This document shows positions 1 through 12,522 of a stretch of 64,000 nucleotides of DNA, piece after piece. The notes below the pieces were generated by a model. The model was not told where the DNA came from, made no database searches, and saw nothing but the letters and a program-made list of their open reading frames with translations. Positions within the stretch are counted from its first letter, which is position 1. The number at the start of each line of letters is the position of its first letter. Location of the stretch: NCBI RefSeq assembly GCF_027580225.2, contig NC_073355.2, positions 21,511,501-21,575,500 on the forward strand. The letters run 5' to 3'. This DNA is from Misgurnus anguillicaudatus (Eukaryota; Chordata; Actinopteri; Cypriniformes; Cobitidae). The translations under genes were made by a program, and so were the position numbers.

Positions 1-90
1 CGAATATGAAATTAATGGCACCAGCAGGAGTTTCATAGCAACAGAATTCACTGCGCACTTTAATTCAAAAGATATATATATATATATGTT

Positions 91-550
91 CAGTACTGTG
101 CAAAAGTCAGAAGGCCACCATCAGCAGCTTTGTTGTTTTAGCAAAGTTGTAATGTCCATCCATATTAGTTTTTCCACTGTTTTTTAAGATACAAACAGAA
201 AAAACTGAAAAGATTTACACAAAAATAAAAACAAATCAATTTTCAGAACTAAATGTCTTCTTCAGGCATCAGCACATCTTGAGCTTTTTTGAGGAGACTG
301 AAGTCCTGAAGTCATTCGATTTGGATTTGAATTAGAAATTAGGATTTAATTTAATTTAGGTTTAAGAGATCCTGCAGCTGCCTGCTATTGCTCAAGTGGA
401 AGTTACCCTAAATGCACTTCAGCTTATACTTTTACACATTTCCTGTATTTTCTGGTTGTATTCTAATAAAGAGGCTGAGAAATAATTATATATGATCACT
501 ATACAATTGCCAAAACAACAAATCTAATGGTGGACTTTTGCACAGTACTG
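91..550. mobile_element. MITE with 18-bp perfect terminal inverted repeats
   Basis: The left end CAGTACTGTGCAAAAGTC and right end GACTTTTGCACAGTACTG are exact inverse complements. The 460-bp body is AT-rich and non-coding. It lies downstream of hrob exon 9. The exon carrying the HROB C-terminus was not found between 1 and 2008. Confidence 0.8.
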
Positions 551-895
551 TACATATAAAACCAAATAGATAAAACATGACAGATTCCTATAATGCCTTT
601 TAACATGTATCAGCATAGTTATTTTACACATTTTAAACTCTTTCATGTCAATTCAGGGTTACTATTAAACATAAAACCCAACTATATGTTGAAATAGTAA
701 GGTATAAACAGTCTGGTTTAAAATGATTGTTCAACCACTATTGATACCAATGCTATAACGCTCAAGCGCTCTACGACTGCCTGCCAAAATGGTGGAGTTT
801 AGGCTGTGTGACATCAACTGCAGGAGGTCTATATAATATAAAGAACATTTTGTGAAATATAATCTTGATATCTTTAATACTGATTGAGTAAGATT

Positions 896-1923
896 TAGGG
901 ATGCACCGAAATGAAAATTCTTGGCCGAAACCGACAAAAAGGAAACCAAGGCCGAAAAACCGAAACACCCAAAGATCTTATTATGCCAATTATTAGTACA
1001 ATTGCATTTATGGCTATCACTGTGTACTAACTTTACTAGGGGTGTGTGACGCATAAAAAAACTCACAGTTCGGATCACATTACAGGCTCGGATCAGATTA
1101 TTTTTCGGATCAGCAAAAAGCAGGTGGGAAAAATCTAATAAACAATAAAGAAATTGCAAACATTTATAAAAAAGAAGAAAGTTGTACATTAATAAGGTCT
1201 GAAATTAGCATTAGGTACAGAAATCAAATTAAATGAATCATAACACAATACATTAAATATATTATTATTTTTAGAGCTAGTTGTCTCTTTGTCATGGGTG
1301 GTTTGATTAACATTAATGACACAGACTTAAGTAGGTTAATCTGACTGTAATCTATACATACACTTAAGACATAAACAAATGTTTTTATTAGAAAAAGAAT
1401 ACTGTGGAGAGAATTTTGTTTATATGTGCCCTGTCAATAACAGAGATTTTATGTTTGCTTGTTTTTTTTAAACGCGTGTCTCTCGTATGTGCACTACTGA
1501 GGGCACTTAAACGCGCGCACACACAAAGACCGAGGGTGAATCCCAAACAGCGCAACAGTCGCTCCACATAAAAACGCTATGTTGTGTTTCGTTGCTTTAT
1601 TCGCCAAATGTATTTTAATGGATTACAGTATGAGACACATTAGTGCGACTCTCTCTAAAGTTTACACATCAAGACATGTTTAATCTTTGCAGACGCGTGC
1701 AAACAGCTCGACCGTGAGTGAAACCTGCTTGAGCACGAAGGGGAGGGGTGTGTGACGACTGATCACCGTGAGTGAAACCCAAGCGCTAGCGCACAGATGG
1801 GAGGGGCGCGGTTGACATTCATTTTCGGTTTACATTTGCAGCTGGATTTTTTTTTTCGGCCCGAAACCGATAATGCCATTTTCGGCGGAAATTTTCGGCG
1901 ACCGAAATTTCGGTGCACCCCTA
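896..1923. mobile_element. hAT-like non-autonomous transposon, copy 1
   Basis: The ends TAGGGATGCACCGAAA and TTTCGGTGCACCCCTA are imperfect inverted repeats, with further CCGAAA/TTTCGG repeats inside each end. AAGAT flanks both sides. There is no transposase frame. It interrupts a dispersed repeat whose uninterrupted relative lies at about 7530-7625. Confidence 0.8.
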
Positions 1924-2008
1924 AAGATCATGTCAAAGATTGAAATCAATTGTTAATGATACAGTTAAAAGACAATACTTTAACATATGCACTCACTCAC
2001 AAACACAC

Positions 2009-5000
2009 CTGTTTCCCATGCTGTGTCCTCTGTCGGCCCAGAGCCTGTAGGTGCTTGGCAGATCTCATTAGAGACAGCGGCAGTATGATCTGAACCAGCA
2101 GCAGCCCTCCTTAACGCAACAGTGTTTTCACCCTCCTCCTCCTCATCATCATCATCATCAAAGTGGAGCTCCATCCGAGAGACCGGACCTCCTGCAGTCT
2201 TTTCGGGTTCGCACTGCGACACAAGCTCCTGTGTGAATACACCACAGCAGAGGCAAAATTAACACTAATAAGACACAACCACAAAACTGGGGAACATTCT
2301 GGAAGGTGAGAATCTCCTCACAGCATCTATTTCTGTAACAGACAAAACATTCTGCAGAAGACCACCATGTTAGGCGAGTTAGGCAATTATATCAAAGCAA
2401 ATAAATACACTGAAGATCAAAATAAGGGTGACTCACCAGGGGAGGAAGGGATATCTGCGAGTTGCGTAGGACTCCATCGGGCGGGTAAATCTTGAGAAGG
2501 TTATTGGGTGTGACGTTCAGGTAGTGATTTCGATGTGATGGTGAAAACACGCCCACCTTTGAAAATGGTGCCAAAAATGCGAGATGAAAGGAAATGGAGA
2601 ATAGTGGGGAACAAGATTGGGAAATGTAAAAGCTGGGTACTAAAACTAGGATAAAAGGAAAAGCACCTGGCACATTCTGACACAAACCTACATACCGTAT
2701 TTTCCAAACTATAAGTCCCTCTGGAATATAAGTTGCATCAGTCACAAATGGGTTTTGTAGAGGAAAAACATATATAAGTAATAAGTTGCACTGGACAATA
2801 CGTCGCTTTTATTTAGAAAATGATTTTACAAAATCCAAGCCGAAGAACAGACATTTAATCTTGAAAGGCAAGTTATTCAACTGAACAATAACAGACAGAA
2901 CAGCAGACTGAATAGGTGTCCGTACATGTTAAAGTAACATTAACAGTTATTTACACCATACACAATAGCATACAGAACATAACTGGGAGGCTGAATAGGC
3001 TAAATTAACACAATAAATAAACCAAATCAAGTTGAAAAAGGTCCCGAAGTCATTCCACATCACTGAATCCATTGAATTACATAAATACAGGAGCAGCATA
3101 TAGCGGACTGTCGCGGCTGTAGACGGTTATGGTTTCTCTTGGTTCATAAGAAATCATTTTGACATACAAGTTGCACCTGACTACAAGTTCCAGGACCCGC
3201 CAAACAATGAAAAAAGTGCGACTTATAGTCCGGAAAATACGGTACATGCATACTAATAGTAACATTAACTAACTTGTTGATTTAAAGAAATAGTTACCCA
3301 AAAATCAAATTTCTGTCATCATTTACTAACCCTCATGTTGTCCCAAACCTGTATGGGTTTCTTTATTCTGATGGTAACTTTTAACACAGCTGCCATCCAT
3401 AGAAGGAAAAACAAATACTACACTCTAAAAAATTTGCTGTAATTTTGCAGCTGGTTGCCAGTAACTTACTGTAGAAGATAAAGTCAAAAAATGTTTCACG
3501 TTCATTTAACTTTGAACAAAATGTTGCCAGTAAATAACATAAATGTAAAATCTACAGTAAGTTACTGGCAGCTAGTTGCCAGTAATACCCATTAATACTG
3601 TAATTTCTACAGACATTTTTTATAGTGTACGAAACTCAATGCGTACAGTCAACTGTTTGCATACCATGATTTAGTAAAATATCTTCTTTTGTGTTCAACT
3701 GAATAAAGAAAATCATACAGACTTAGGACAAAACGAGGGTAAGTAAATGATGACAGACTTCTCATTTTTGGGTGAACTGTACCTTTAAATATACTATAAG
3801 TTATCTTATTTAAGCAATATCGCTCGAGTAGGAGTGTGATATAGCTCTATATCATCACGGCTGTGATTAGGCCAGAGGCACGAGGCCGTAGGCCGAGTGC
3901 CGGAGACAATCACAGCTGTGATGATATAGAGCTATATCACACGACTCCGAGAGCGATATTGCTTTTATACAACAGTTCGACGGCACACGTTTGAAAAACG
4001 AAAACTAGAAAACAACAGCGGAGTTATTTTAAAAGCCTCTTTGTTTGAGAACTACTTCTTCCGCCACGGATTTGAGGGCGTCCAGAATGACAGGAAACAC
4101 TTTCGGCTGCTTTGAAGCTCATAACAACTCAATGGACGGAAAAGCCGTTACTTTATATTACCGTTTCTTGGTCACAAAGTGTAGTTTTAAGATTAGTTCA
4201 GTTGAGAATGTATATGTATTATATTTAAATCTGCAGTCGATTAGTAAAGATAGCGCCTGTTTGAACGTTTGCTTAGTGAGATTTGGTACGAATGAGAACC
4301 AAAGCATGAGCGGACATCAGTGTTCACTCGCCCCGCTGACCACCGCCCTCTCTGGGCTACATTTCTGAAAGAGATACCCTGGCTCTCATGTTGGCCTTGT
4401 TTGTATATGATCGTCAAAATGAGATCAAATCAGCAGTATTTGGTGTCATGATCAATCTATTACTTGTTTTTTTATTCATATTTAGTGTCTTTTGTGTTGT
4501 TATTGTTTTGGCGCGAGGTAAAAGTTAATAAAACTATAACTGTTACTTGTATAACGTTACTATTGCTTTCTCACTTATTCTTAACGTGATACGAGCACTC
4601 GATTATTATTATTAAACTTTGTTCTTGTCAGTACTATATAAAACGGTTTTTTATAAGTGTCAGAGAGATGTTTTTGCATGCTGCTTATAAATAACGTTGT
4701 ACCAGTGGCGATATCTCATAACATGTTTTAATAGTCACGTCACGATAAAGTAAATTATCAATGTCCACATTTAAAAGCTGCGGTGCTTACCTGCAGTTTC
4801 ACGGTGTTTTCGCGTTCTGATAAGAGATATAGCTCCAGAAAAAAAACGAGTGTTTATATTCCTCTTTCCAAGTGTTAATCGTCCACACGATGTGACAAGA
4901 CATTTCTCCCATTAACTTTAAGGTAACATCCAAGAGCGCTGATCTTTGACGGAATAATAACTTCCGATTGGGGATTCACAGACTGATTTATGAGCTAGTA

Positions 5001-8000
5001 AACTAATGAGACACACGGAGAGTGATTCAAAACAGCGCGTCTGTGTTTTTCCATTCAGAGATGAGCCTGCTTAGGACCTCCATTCACTAGGTGGCGGAAT
5101 GATACGAAAGGTGAAGCGGTTACAGTGCCGATATCAGCACAATATCGCATAGCTCTAGGGATGCACCGAAATGAAAATTCTTGGCCGAAACCGAAAAACC
5201 GAAAAAGAGGAAACCAAGGCCGAAAACCGAAAGCCGAAACACTGAAATAAATTATGCCAATTATTAGTACTACCATTGCACTTATGGTATTATTGTGTGT
5301 AATAGAAATGCACAATTTGAGAAGAAAATTAAGCCAAACAGCATGTGGCATAAACAAATCCAACTTCAGTTATATAGGCTATCTGCCTCACATCTGGAAA
5401 AACTGGTGAGTAGGCTACTAGTGACACATCAGGTTGTTAAAATAACTTTAACAACTGTTTGTTTAATTAATCCTTTGGTGCTGCTTGTTTGCCATGCAGT
5501 ATACATTTAAAAACTGAGATGTGCTAGTTGTGGTTTTGTTTTAACGTTAATGTTACAAAATGCTGATAAAAAAATGATGGCATTTTAATGCACGTTAAAA
5601 CCCCGAATGGATTGAAGGCTCAGTCAAATATGAATATCTTCTTTATTTAGTCTGACATGTTTTTGTTTAGAAAGAAAATCATATTTAGCCTACCTTCTCC
5701 GGCGAAACCCGTTTTTCTCATTAATGCCAGCTGCAGAAAAAACTCTTCTCTGTTGTTATCCAGTAAGAACAACAAACGGATCTAACAAATATATCTGAAT
5801 TTAATATTATGTTACAAATAATGCAAGCTGGCTTGATACATTATTGCTGAGGGTGCAAAGTTAAGAGCTTAATTTAACCACACTTCACAAAACGGAGCTA
5901 TTGTTTGCTGTTACGGCATTTGCAGTTATCGGGTTAGTTATAACCATATCCACAGATAAAATAAAAGCTAACAAATCTCTCATCATGCACGCTGATGCAG
6001 CGGCGGAGAAGCACGTCTAACACCCGGCATTAAAATTCTAAACACTTAAATGAGTCTGCAATCTGAATTACCAAAACAATCAGAAATACAAACATATTAA
6101 TTTTCATGTCTATTTTATATTAAAGTCTGTAAAAGACCGTACAGGTGAAGTGAAAAAGGATTAAATAAGCAGTAGCCGTAATGCTGCGGTGGCGGATTAA
6201 AAACATTTGAATATCATTTTTTTCCCCATTCTAATTATTATTGCAGATCGAATATTTGACCATTCGTGCACATCCCTAATTTTAAAAGCAATCATGTTAA
6301 ATGTCTGTTATTCTGTATGTTAATCTGAACAAATGTTTAGTCGGAGCTTGTGAAAACAGTACACAAATGCCCAGAGAAAATCTGCGGGTTTGGACACAAA
6401 CATTACGATCATGGGCGGGAGTGGAACTCACAGGTTGCGGAGGTCCTGGTCAGAAATTCGGTGGACGCGGGTTTGAGAGAAATCTAGTCCACACCGCAGA
6501 TATGTTACTTCAGACAAGCACGTGCAGGTCGCGGTTTCTGTTTGCGTCATCACATTATTTCGGCCGTGTTTTTTCGGTGATAAAAGTCTTTCGGCCGAAA
6601 ACCGAAAATCCACTTTTGGGCCATTTTCGGCCGAAAATTTTCGGTGGCCGAATATTCGGTGCATCCCTAGCTCTTAGCCAATCAGATTCGAGAACCAGAA
6701 AGAACTGTTGTATAAACATTATTAAAGCATTAAAGGGTGTTACTTGTTTTAGTAATAACACAGCTCCTGTCTTGAGATCCCCCTGTCTGTCTTCCACCAG
6801 GCGACGATGAACTGTGCCCTGCATTTCACCTTCAGAGTGAAAAAATAAATAACACATGAAATAAATACTTGAGCACAGGCTTTTTGATAACAAGTGCAAT
6901 GCGAGTGCAATCAGACCAAAACCAACCCATTCAACGACTGCCTGATTTTGAAGTTCAAAGCAAAGGTTGTGTGAGTGGCTGTGTTGATATGGTCATAACA
7001 AGAGGGTAGAAATCTGTAATGTTTTAGAATTTGTGTCTGTCTGTGAAATCCTGGTTAAAATCTCATAATATATTAAAGGGGACATATCATGAAAATCTGA
7101 CTTTTTCCATGTTTTAGTGCTGTAATTGAGTCCCCAGTGTTTCTATCAACCTAGAAAATGTGTAAAAGATCAATCCAGTAACTTAGTTTTGGTAAACCAT
7201 TCTCTGCAAACGTGAAAAAATAGCTCATTGAAATTTGGCTCCCTTTGTGATGTCAGAAGGGGATAATCCCGCCCCTTAATCTGCACTATTCAACTACAGC
7301 ACTGCCATTTAGTGCAGAGATCAACTCATTTGCATTTAAAGGACAAACCCAAAACGGCACATTTTTGCTCACACGTACAAAGCAAACATATATAAAAATG
7401 ATCTTTATGGTATTTTGAGCTAGAACTTTACATATGTACTCTGGGGACACCAAATATTTGTTTTACATCTTAAAAAAGTCTTGTGAAATGTCCCCACAAG
7501 GAACATCAAAATTTGATTTCACTGATTGAATTTACATTGATTTTTAATCTTTGACATGACCTTACTCAATATTCAAGATATCAGGGTTATATTTTCACAG
7601 AATGTTCTTTACATTATGTAAAATAATTAAATAAAAACATGACTTTATCTGGGTTTTCACAGACAGAGTCACATTTAAGTAAACATTACCAGTCTAAAAG
7701 TCAATCTGTGCCCAGAATACACTGGAACTCCCTCTGTATCCCAGAATGCACCTCATAAGATTAGTTGAAGGGGTGACAAACAAGCACAGGTAAGTATGTT
7801 ATAATTTTAAGAGTACCTGTGTGGTCTCTGAAGATGGCCTTCGCATCAGCATGTGTATGTGTGATACTCTTCAAGACGACAGCCATGTTAGGGACTTTAT
7901 TCTTAGCCAGCTGCCTGAGAGCAGCCTGCAGAGAGAAGCGAGGGAGAAACAAGTCTCACAAAAAGTCCCAGATAAATCCAAAGATTAAAATAAAAAAGAT

Positions 8001-11000
8001 ACAGAACAGCCTCGAGGCCACTGGTAATGAATCAAGTAAAAATCTAATCAGCATTTGTCAGCCTAATGAATATTTAACACACATGTTCCATTAGCAAGGA
8101 ACAGTTATGACACACTGGGCAAAACACATTAAAATGACATTTATAATCACTTTAAGGTGACTGATGACAATTGTGATTATGTTTGTGTTAGTCATTAAGA
8201 AAGCCGAGGGTCTTCATTAGTCCTGATTACAGTCCTGGACTTCCCGGCACAAATAAAACAATCCACGTATTAATTTCCAGACCTGGCTTAACAGATAAAA
8301 TATCTGTTGGCTATTCCAAACCCCACAAATGTCCAGATAAGCCCATTTAAATACACAGCTTGCTCCAAAATCTTAATAAGCTCACCTTGCGGAGCACCAT
8401 GACAACACTGTAGGAGTGCAGGAAGCATGAAGGGTTCTTCTCCTCCAATCCCATTTCAGCCTTCATCACTGCCCACGGACCCCTGCTGAATTCCTCCTCC
8501 TCACTCCCTTGAGAACTTGAACCCTGTTGAGATAAAATGGACACCCATTAGTGTGAGACTCTGTGTCTGTACGTCTACGAGCATTGACAAAATATTAAAT
8601 GTGGCATATAAACACAAGTTAAAATGCACAATTATGACCATTAAGTTACAGTTTTTACTAGTTTAGGACTCAATGTGACCGATCACGCGATTATTTACCT
8701 CACTTCGTGAACGAGCAACGGCTCCATGCGCGGGTGTCTGAGGAACTGACACAACGATGTCGTCAAGACTCCGCCCACTGACCTATGACAACAAAAGTGT
8801 CACATGATTTAACATAAATATATCAGGAACGATCAGGAAGTTCATTGTGCAAAACCATGACAATTTCCTTAATAGAAGGACATATATAATACACATTTTA
8901 AAGAAATAGTTTTCAGGAAAATAAAAATTATTTCATAATTTATTAACAATTAATATCAAAATATTCATAGCTTTTTTTCTCACAAATGTAACGCTTTGTT
9001 TCAGAACACATTTAATACAATTTAATTATTGACATCATGGCATTAAGGCAAGTAAATTATAACTAATGCTGCATTCACACCAAATGCGAATAGAGCGTCA
9101 AATTCGCGTCTAGTTTGCCGCTTGAACATTTTGAATGCATTCGCGAATCTAGAGCGAAATAGACGCACGTAAAAAGCAAGCGTTTAAAGCTAAATTGACG
9201 CGCGTCCGAGGTGAAATCTGCTTCTTGTGGGAGAGGCAAGGAGTGACTTCGGGCGGGCCTACTGCCAAAGCAGCAAGCAGGCTCCTGATTGGTTAACGTG
9301 GAGCGAATTGACACAAGTTCAAATTTTTCAACCCGGGCATCAGACACGTCTTTACATTGACTTAGGCCTGTGCAAAAAAAAAAATCGCCTGCGATTCTCA
9401 TGCATGTTTCATCAGTAAAGCCGGTTCCTTGATTAGTAATAAATCGCCATCAGCTGCTTTCAGATGGAGTGGCATTTACTACACAGAGCCGTAGTTCACC
9501 AAGAAGCTAGGCAAAATTGCATAGATTATCGGAGGCGATTTTCCTCGATTATGAGCGCAATTTTGCATAGCTTCTCTGTGAACTACGGATCTGGGGTGCG
9601 TTTCCCAAAAGCATCGTTAGCCAACTACGGTCGTAAGTTACGTCATTACTGACGAATGTCAAGGATTTGGTGTTTCCCGAAACCATAGTTCAAACGAACA
9701 TTCGCAAGCTGCATCGCAAACTTGTGTAGTTTGAACGACAGCTCTTCACCTCTCGTTAGAAGCATAGTTCCTTGTTATTATAATATGTAGACTTACATTG
9801 ATCGTGTTTTTGAACAAAATAAGCAAAAAACATGTAGTACATTCTATATCCATCATTCTAAATATATACAATTTTTATTTTACGTCTTTAAGATTGTAAA
9901 CAGAATTAAAGCGCTGCATTTGAAAACTGCGCATGTGCACAGACCTACGAGCTTTAAGACCCTGGGGAATCCCTGGGAGGAGTGACGTAAGAGGGAACTT
10001 GCGCATTAATTAAATATCTTGAAATTAAACAACAGAAAACTAAATCACAATAACAAAATCAGTCTTCCGATGCAATATATGTTATTTACAGCTGTAATCT
10101 GACATTAAATTGATTTGCACAGATTAATTAGTACTTCACCTCCCACATGACATCCTCAACTATGTTGTTAAACCAACATGGTTCAAACAACGAATGTCGA
10201 CAAAGTTACTATGCTGTCGGGAAACCTTGTCGTGACAAGGTAGTTAGTTTCTCCAACTATGCATCGTACTATGGTGGTTCAGCAGCGAGTTAAGTCGTTG
10301 TTCGGGAAACGCACCCCTGTGTAGTAAATGACGCTCCATCGGAAAGCAGCTGATGGTGATTTACTACTAATCAAGGAATCGGCTTTACTGATGAAACAGG
10401 CATGAGAATCGCAGGCGATTTTTTTGCACAGCCCTACACTGACTTAACATTCGCGCCAGACGCTTTATTCGCATTTGGTGTGAACGCAGCATAACACCAT
10501 AATGAGGTTAGTGGTTGTCTTACCTGTTGTGGCAGTGCCCCTGCTGGACCAGGAAAGCGACGTGCTTTGGATCGCATCCCACTGCTTTGTGGTCTCTGAG
10601 GTGTCTTATTGGCTGCAGACACCAGCTGGACCAGGTGATTGGTCATGACGGGCGTATTGAGGGGTCGAGATGTAAGCGTAGGGGAGGGATCAGGTGTGGA
10701 AGACACAGAGTGAAAGAGAGATCCCCGGGGCTGCAATGGGGTCCTTGGTGTTGAAGGACCGGCCCACCTTTGAGACGACACAACTGGGGGTTTAGGAGTC
10801 ACAGGTCTGGGAAACTGCGAGACTGGTGTCACTGGCCCCCGCGTGTGACTCCGAATCTGTATTGGAGTAGACAGATGCGTGGGCACTTGCAAGGTGGATG
10901 AAATGTTGACTGAGGGCCGTGCTACTGCTGACATTGAGGTACTAGAGCAGAAGCTGATGTGAGAGGACACCTGCGCTCCGCTAGATGTTGACGGTCTCAT

Positions 11001-11953
11001 TCGTTTAGCAGAGGAAATGCTGTCTGATGCAGAGTCTGGTGCAATATTCTTCTGTGGCTGAGAAACCATTTGAGGAATGCTTTCATCCAATTCGTCCAGA
11101 TCCACATCCCAGTCATCAAAGTCATCCTGAGCTGGAAGCTCACTCTGCGGGACACTGCGAGATGCTGGGGGTGGAGGGTTTATTATTGAAGAGGGCTGCA
11201 AAGATGATGCTGGAGCGCGAAGAGAAGGAATGGAGGATGATGGCGATTGATGGACAGGGATGGTGAGGTTGCTTAAAGTCTTCACAGGGCCACATGCTGG
11301 GGCACGGAGAAATCCTGGTGTACTTCCCGCAGGTATAGATGATGAGCTAGCAGTGTTTTTCTGAACATGGGTGGATTTTTCGGATTCTGATGCACACGAC
11401 CAATCAGCTTCAAGCAAATCCTACCGGTGAAAAAAATCCAAGGAAAAGAAAACAACAACAAAAAATGCACAAGGAATGAAAATTACGTTTATCATTGGAT
11501 GTCATCATCCTATTTATAAGCAAAAGTTTTAAAAATGTATTAAATTATGCAACAAATAAAAGGCATGTGGCATTAATCGAGTACAAAATTACACATTTGA
11601 ATAAGACGATTAAGAGTTGAATTCTAGGTAAACGTAACCACGATTTTGTTTGTAATACAGATTTTTTTTAAACTACGTGCTGTACAAAACCTAGCAGAAA
11701 CATGTACACAATAGTTACCTCATCATCAAACTCTTCTCCAACATTGAACAAGCCCGTCCACTGATTACAAGGCTGTGTCAAACCGTGAACAACACAAAAA
11801 CAGCAATCATTGGTTTGAATGGCCATCATTTTTATGACAACACGTGTAAAACTGTTGAATGACTAAATTATTTTGAAAAGAAAAAAGTGTTTTGAATAGC
11901 ATGTTTCAGGCTAACAGTCTTACCGCAGCTGTCATGTCTGCTCTGTTAATCAT
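2009..11953 (-). CDS. hrob: HROB, homologous recombination OB-fold protein (C17orf53/MCM8IP); 3' end outside window
   Basis: Known role: HROB recruits and stimulates the MCM8-MCM9 helicase during homologous recombination and crosslink repair in the nucleus. Exons read on the minus strand: 11924-11953, 11719-11760, 10524-11420, 8699-8782, 8386-8523, 7817-7925, 6744-6829, 2437-2556 and 2009-2228. All have GT-AG borders and compatible phases. Exon 3 (299 codons) is the Ser/Pro-rich disordered part and ends with the family motif RRFPGPAG. Exons 5-8 encode the conserved OB-fold region (SCFLHSYSVVMVLRK, KNKVPNMAVVLKS, GEMQGTVHRR, VGVFSPSHRNHYLNVTPNN). Exon 9 is acidic, with a DDDDDEEEE run, and ends in phase 1, so at least one more exon is expected below base 1. 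The start is ambiguous between ATGs at 11953 and 11935, which are in frame with each other. Intron 7 (4.2 kb) is swollen by transposons. The family assignment is recognised from memory of human HROB. Confidence 0.93.
2693..3244. mobile_element. MITE with TACCGTATTTTCC ends
   Basis: The left end TACCGTATTTTCCAAACTAT matches the inverse of the right end ATAGTCCGGAAAATACGGTA. A related end is present at 55496-55530 in gpatch8 intron 1. It is 552 bp, non-coding, and lies in hrob intron 7 about 140 bp from exon 8. Confidence 0.75.
3281..3788. repeat. Dispersed cyprinid repeat B with nested palindromic MITE (3420-3629)
   Basis: It starts TTTAAAGAAATAGTTACCC and ends as its inverse (GGGTGAACTGTACCTTTAA); the 'cacccaaaaatgaaa...' type is extremely common in cyprinids. 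The inner unit 3420-3629 starts and ends ACACT/AGTGT and carries GTTGCCAGTAA motifs in both orientations. A relative of it lies at 43469-43879. Confidence 0.75.
3814..6715. mobile_element. Non-autonomous transposon with long left hairpin, carrying hAT copy 2
   Basis: The left side is a strong hairpin: arm 3814-3868 (GCAATATCGCTCGAG...) pairs with 3908-3962 (...GAGCGATATTGC). Next to it TTATACAACAGTTC (3965-3978) is repeated in inverse as GAACTGTTGTATAA at 6702-6715. Between these lies otherwise unremarkable sequence plus the hAT insert. No transposase is seen. Confidence 0.6.
5156..6669. mobile_element. hAT-like non-autonomous transposon, copy 2 (nested)
   Basis: It has the same ends as the element at 896-1923 (TAGGGATGCACCGAAA and TTCGGTGCATCCCTA) but a longer and different interior. 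It is inserted near the right end of the element 3814-6715. The 169-codon frame inside it has no recognisable domain and is rejected as a gene. Confidence 0.8.
7072..7495 (+). repeat. Dispersed cyprinid repeat A, copy 1
   Basis: It opens TTAAAGGGGACATATCATG and closes CTTGTGAAATGTCCCC. Four copies of this family occur in the window (7072-7495, 13177-13803 inverted, 30596-31074, 60641-61075), sharing the internal 'caacctagaaaatgtg' and 'ctctggggacaccaaa' blocks. Confidence 0.8.
7530..7625. repeat. Dispersed repeat, uninterrupted relative of the hAT copy 1 insertion site
   Basis: The block TTTGACATGACCTTACTCAA...AAGATATCAGGGTTATATTTTCAC reappears in inverse orientation at 840-895 plus 1924-1950. 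There it is split exactly by the hAT element. Confidence 0.7.
9363..10436. mobile_element. hAT-type palindromic MITE (middle element of the nest)
   Basis: The ends TAGGCCTGTGCAAAAAA and TTTTTTTGCACAGCCCTA, with 8-bp flanks CATTGACT (9355-9362) and CACTGACT (10437-10444) differing at one base. The body is a long palindrome (AATCGCC...GGCGATT, GTAGTTCACC...GTGAACTAC). A copy without the inner insertion is at 51352-51676. Confidence 0.8.
9593..10317. mobile_element. MITE with GGGGTGCGTTTCCC ends (innermost of the nest)
   Basis: GGGGTGCGTTTCCC at the left and GGGAAACGCACCCC at the right are perfect inverse repeats. It splits the central palindrome of the surrounding hAT MITE. CTG is repeated at the junctions. 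Confidence 0.78.
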
Positions 11954-12522
11954 AACTGCAGAGGAATAACGCGTACAGCATGAGTTACTGGTAAATACAA
12001 CACGTTAAAGATCTTGGTATCATTAGATATGTTTACATAAAAACAAACAACCAAAAAATGCTTTACTGAAACGTATTTTTCACATCTTCTAGCGCCGCCA
12101 CGTTCAAACACAGACGGCGTAAGTGACGTATCCTTGTGACGTATATTTTAGGGCGTGTTTAGCGCCAGTACAGTAGCGCCATCTGTTGGAAACTCCCACA
12201 GGTGGCGATTGATGTTTCTTACAAAGCTTAAAACGTCAACTTAATTTCTTTAGCATGAATACTTAGTTTTATGAAATGTTTTAACTAGCTATTTTAGTTT
12301 GTTTTATTTATGCCATTCACATTTTTTCAGGAAGTTGTAAACAAGTATGGTTATACAAATTGGGATAGTCCTCCAAATAAAAATGAAAATTCTATCATCA
12401 TTAACTCATCGACCCTCATGTTGTTTCAAATATGTATTCATTTCTTTTTATTTTGCTGAACACAAAGATATTTTGAGCAATGCTTGTAACCAAACCATTT
12501 TTAGCACCATTAATAACTTATT

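Larger units (their letters stand above)
9067..10491. mobile_element. Harbinger-like MITE (outer element of a three-level nest)
   Basis: The ends TGCTGCATTCACACCAAATG and CATTTGGTGTGAACGCAGCA are inverse repeats, flanked by TAA on both sides (9064-9066 and 10492-10494), the 3-bp duplication typical of PIF/Harbinger. It lies in hrob intron 3, between exons 3 and 4. Short ends related by CACACCA appear at 19568 and 59668. Confidence 0.78.

Noticed and set aside
731..1189. 152-codon minus-strand frame near the expected hrob C-terminus
   Set aside because: It runs across the hAT element end and does not resemble the acidic HROB C-terminus, so it is not the missing exon.
6301..6810. 169-codon plus-strand frame
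   Set aside because: It lies inside the hAT element 5156-6669 and runs through its terminal repeat into hrob exon 7 on the opposite strand; no domain.
6841..6899. Extension of hrob exon 7 upstream
   Set aside because: The phase and the acceptor at 6830 fix the exon start at 6829; the upstream frame is intron.
10515..11266. Two plus-strand frames of 79 codons
   Set aside because: They are antisense shadows of hrob exon 3, which has clear homology and good splice sites on the other strand.
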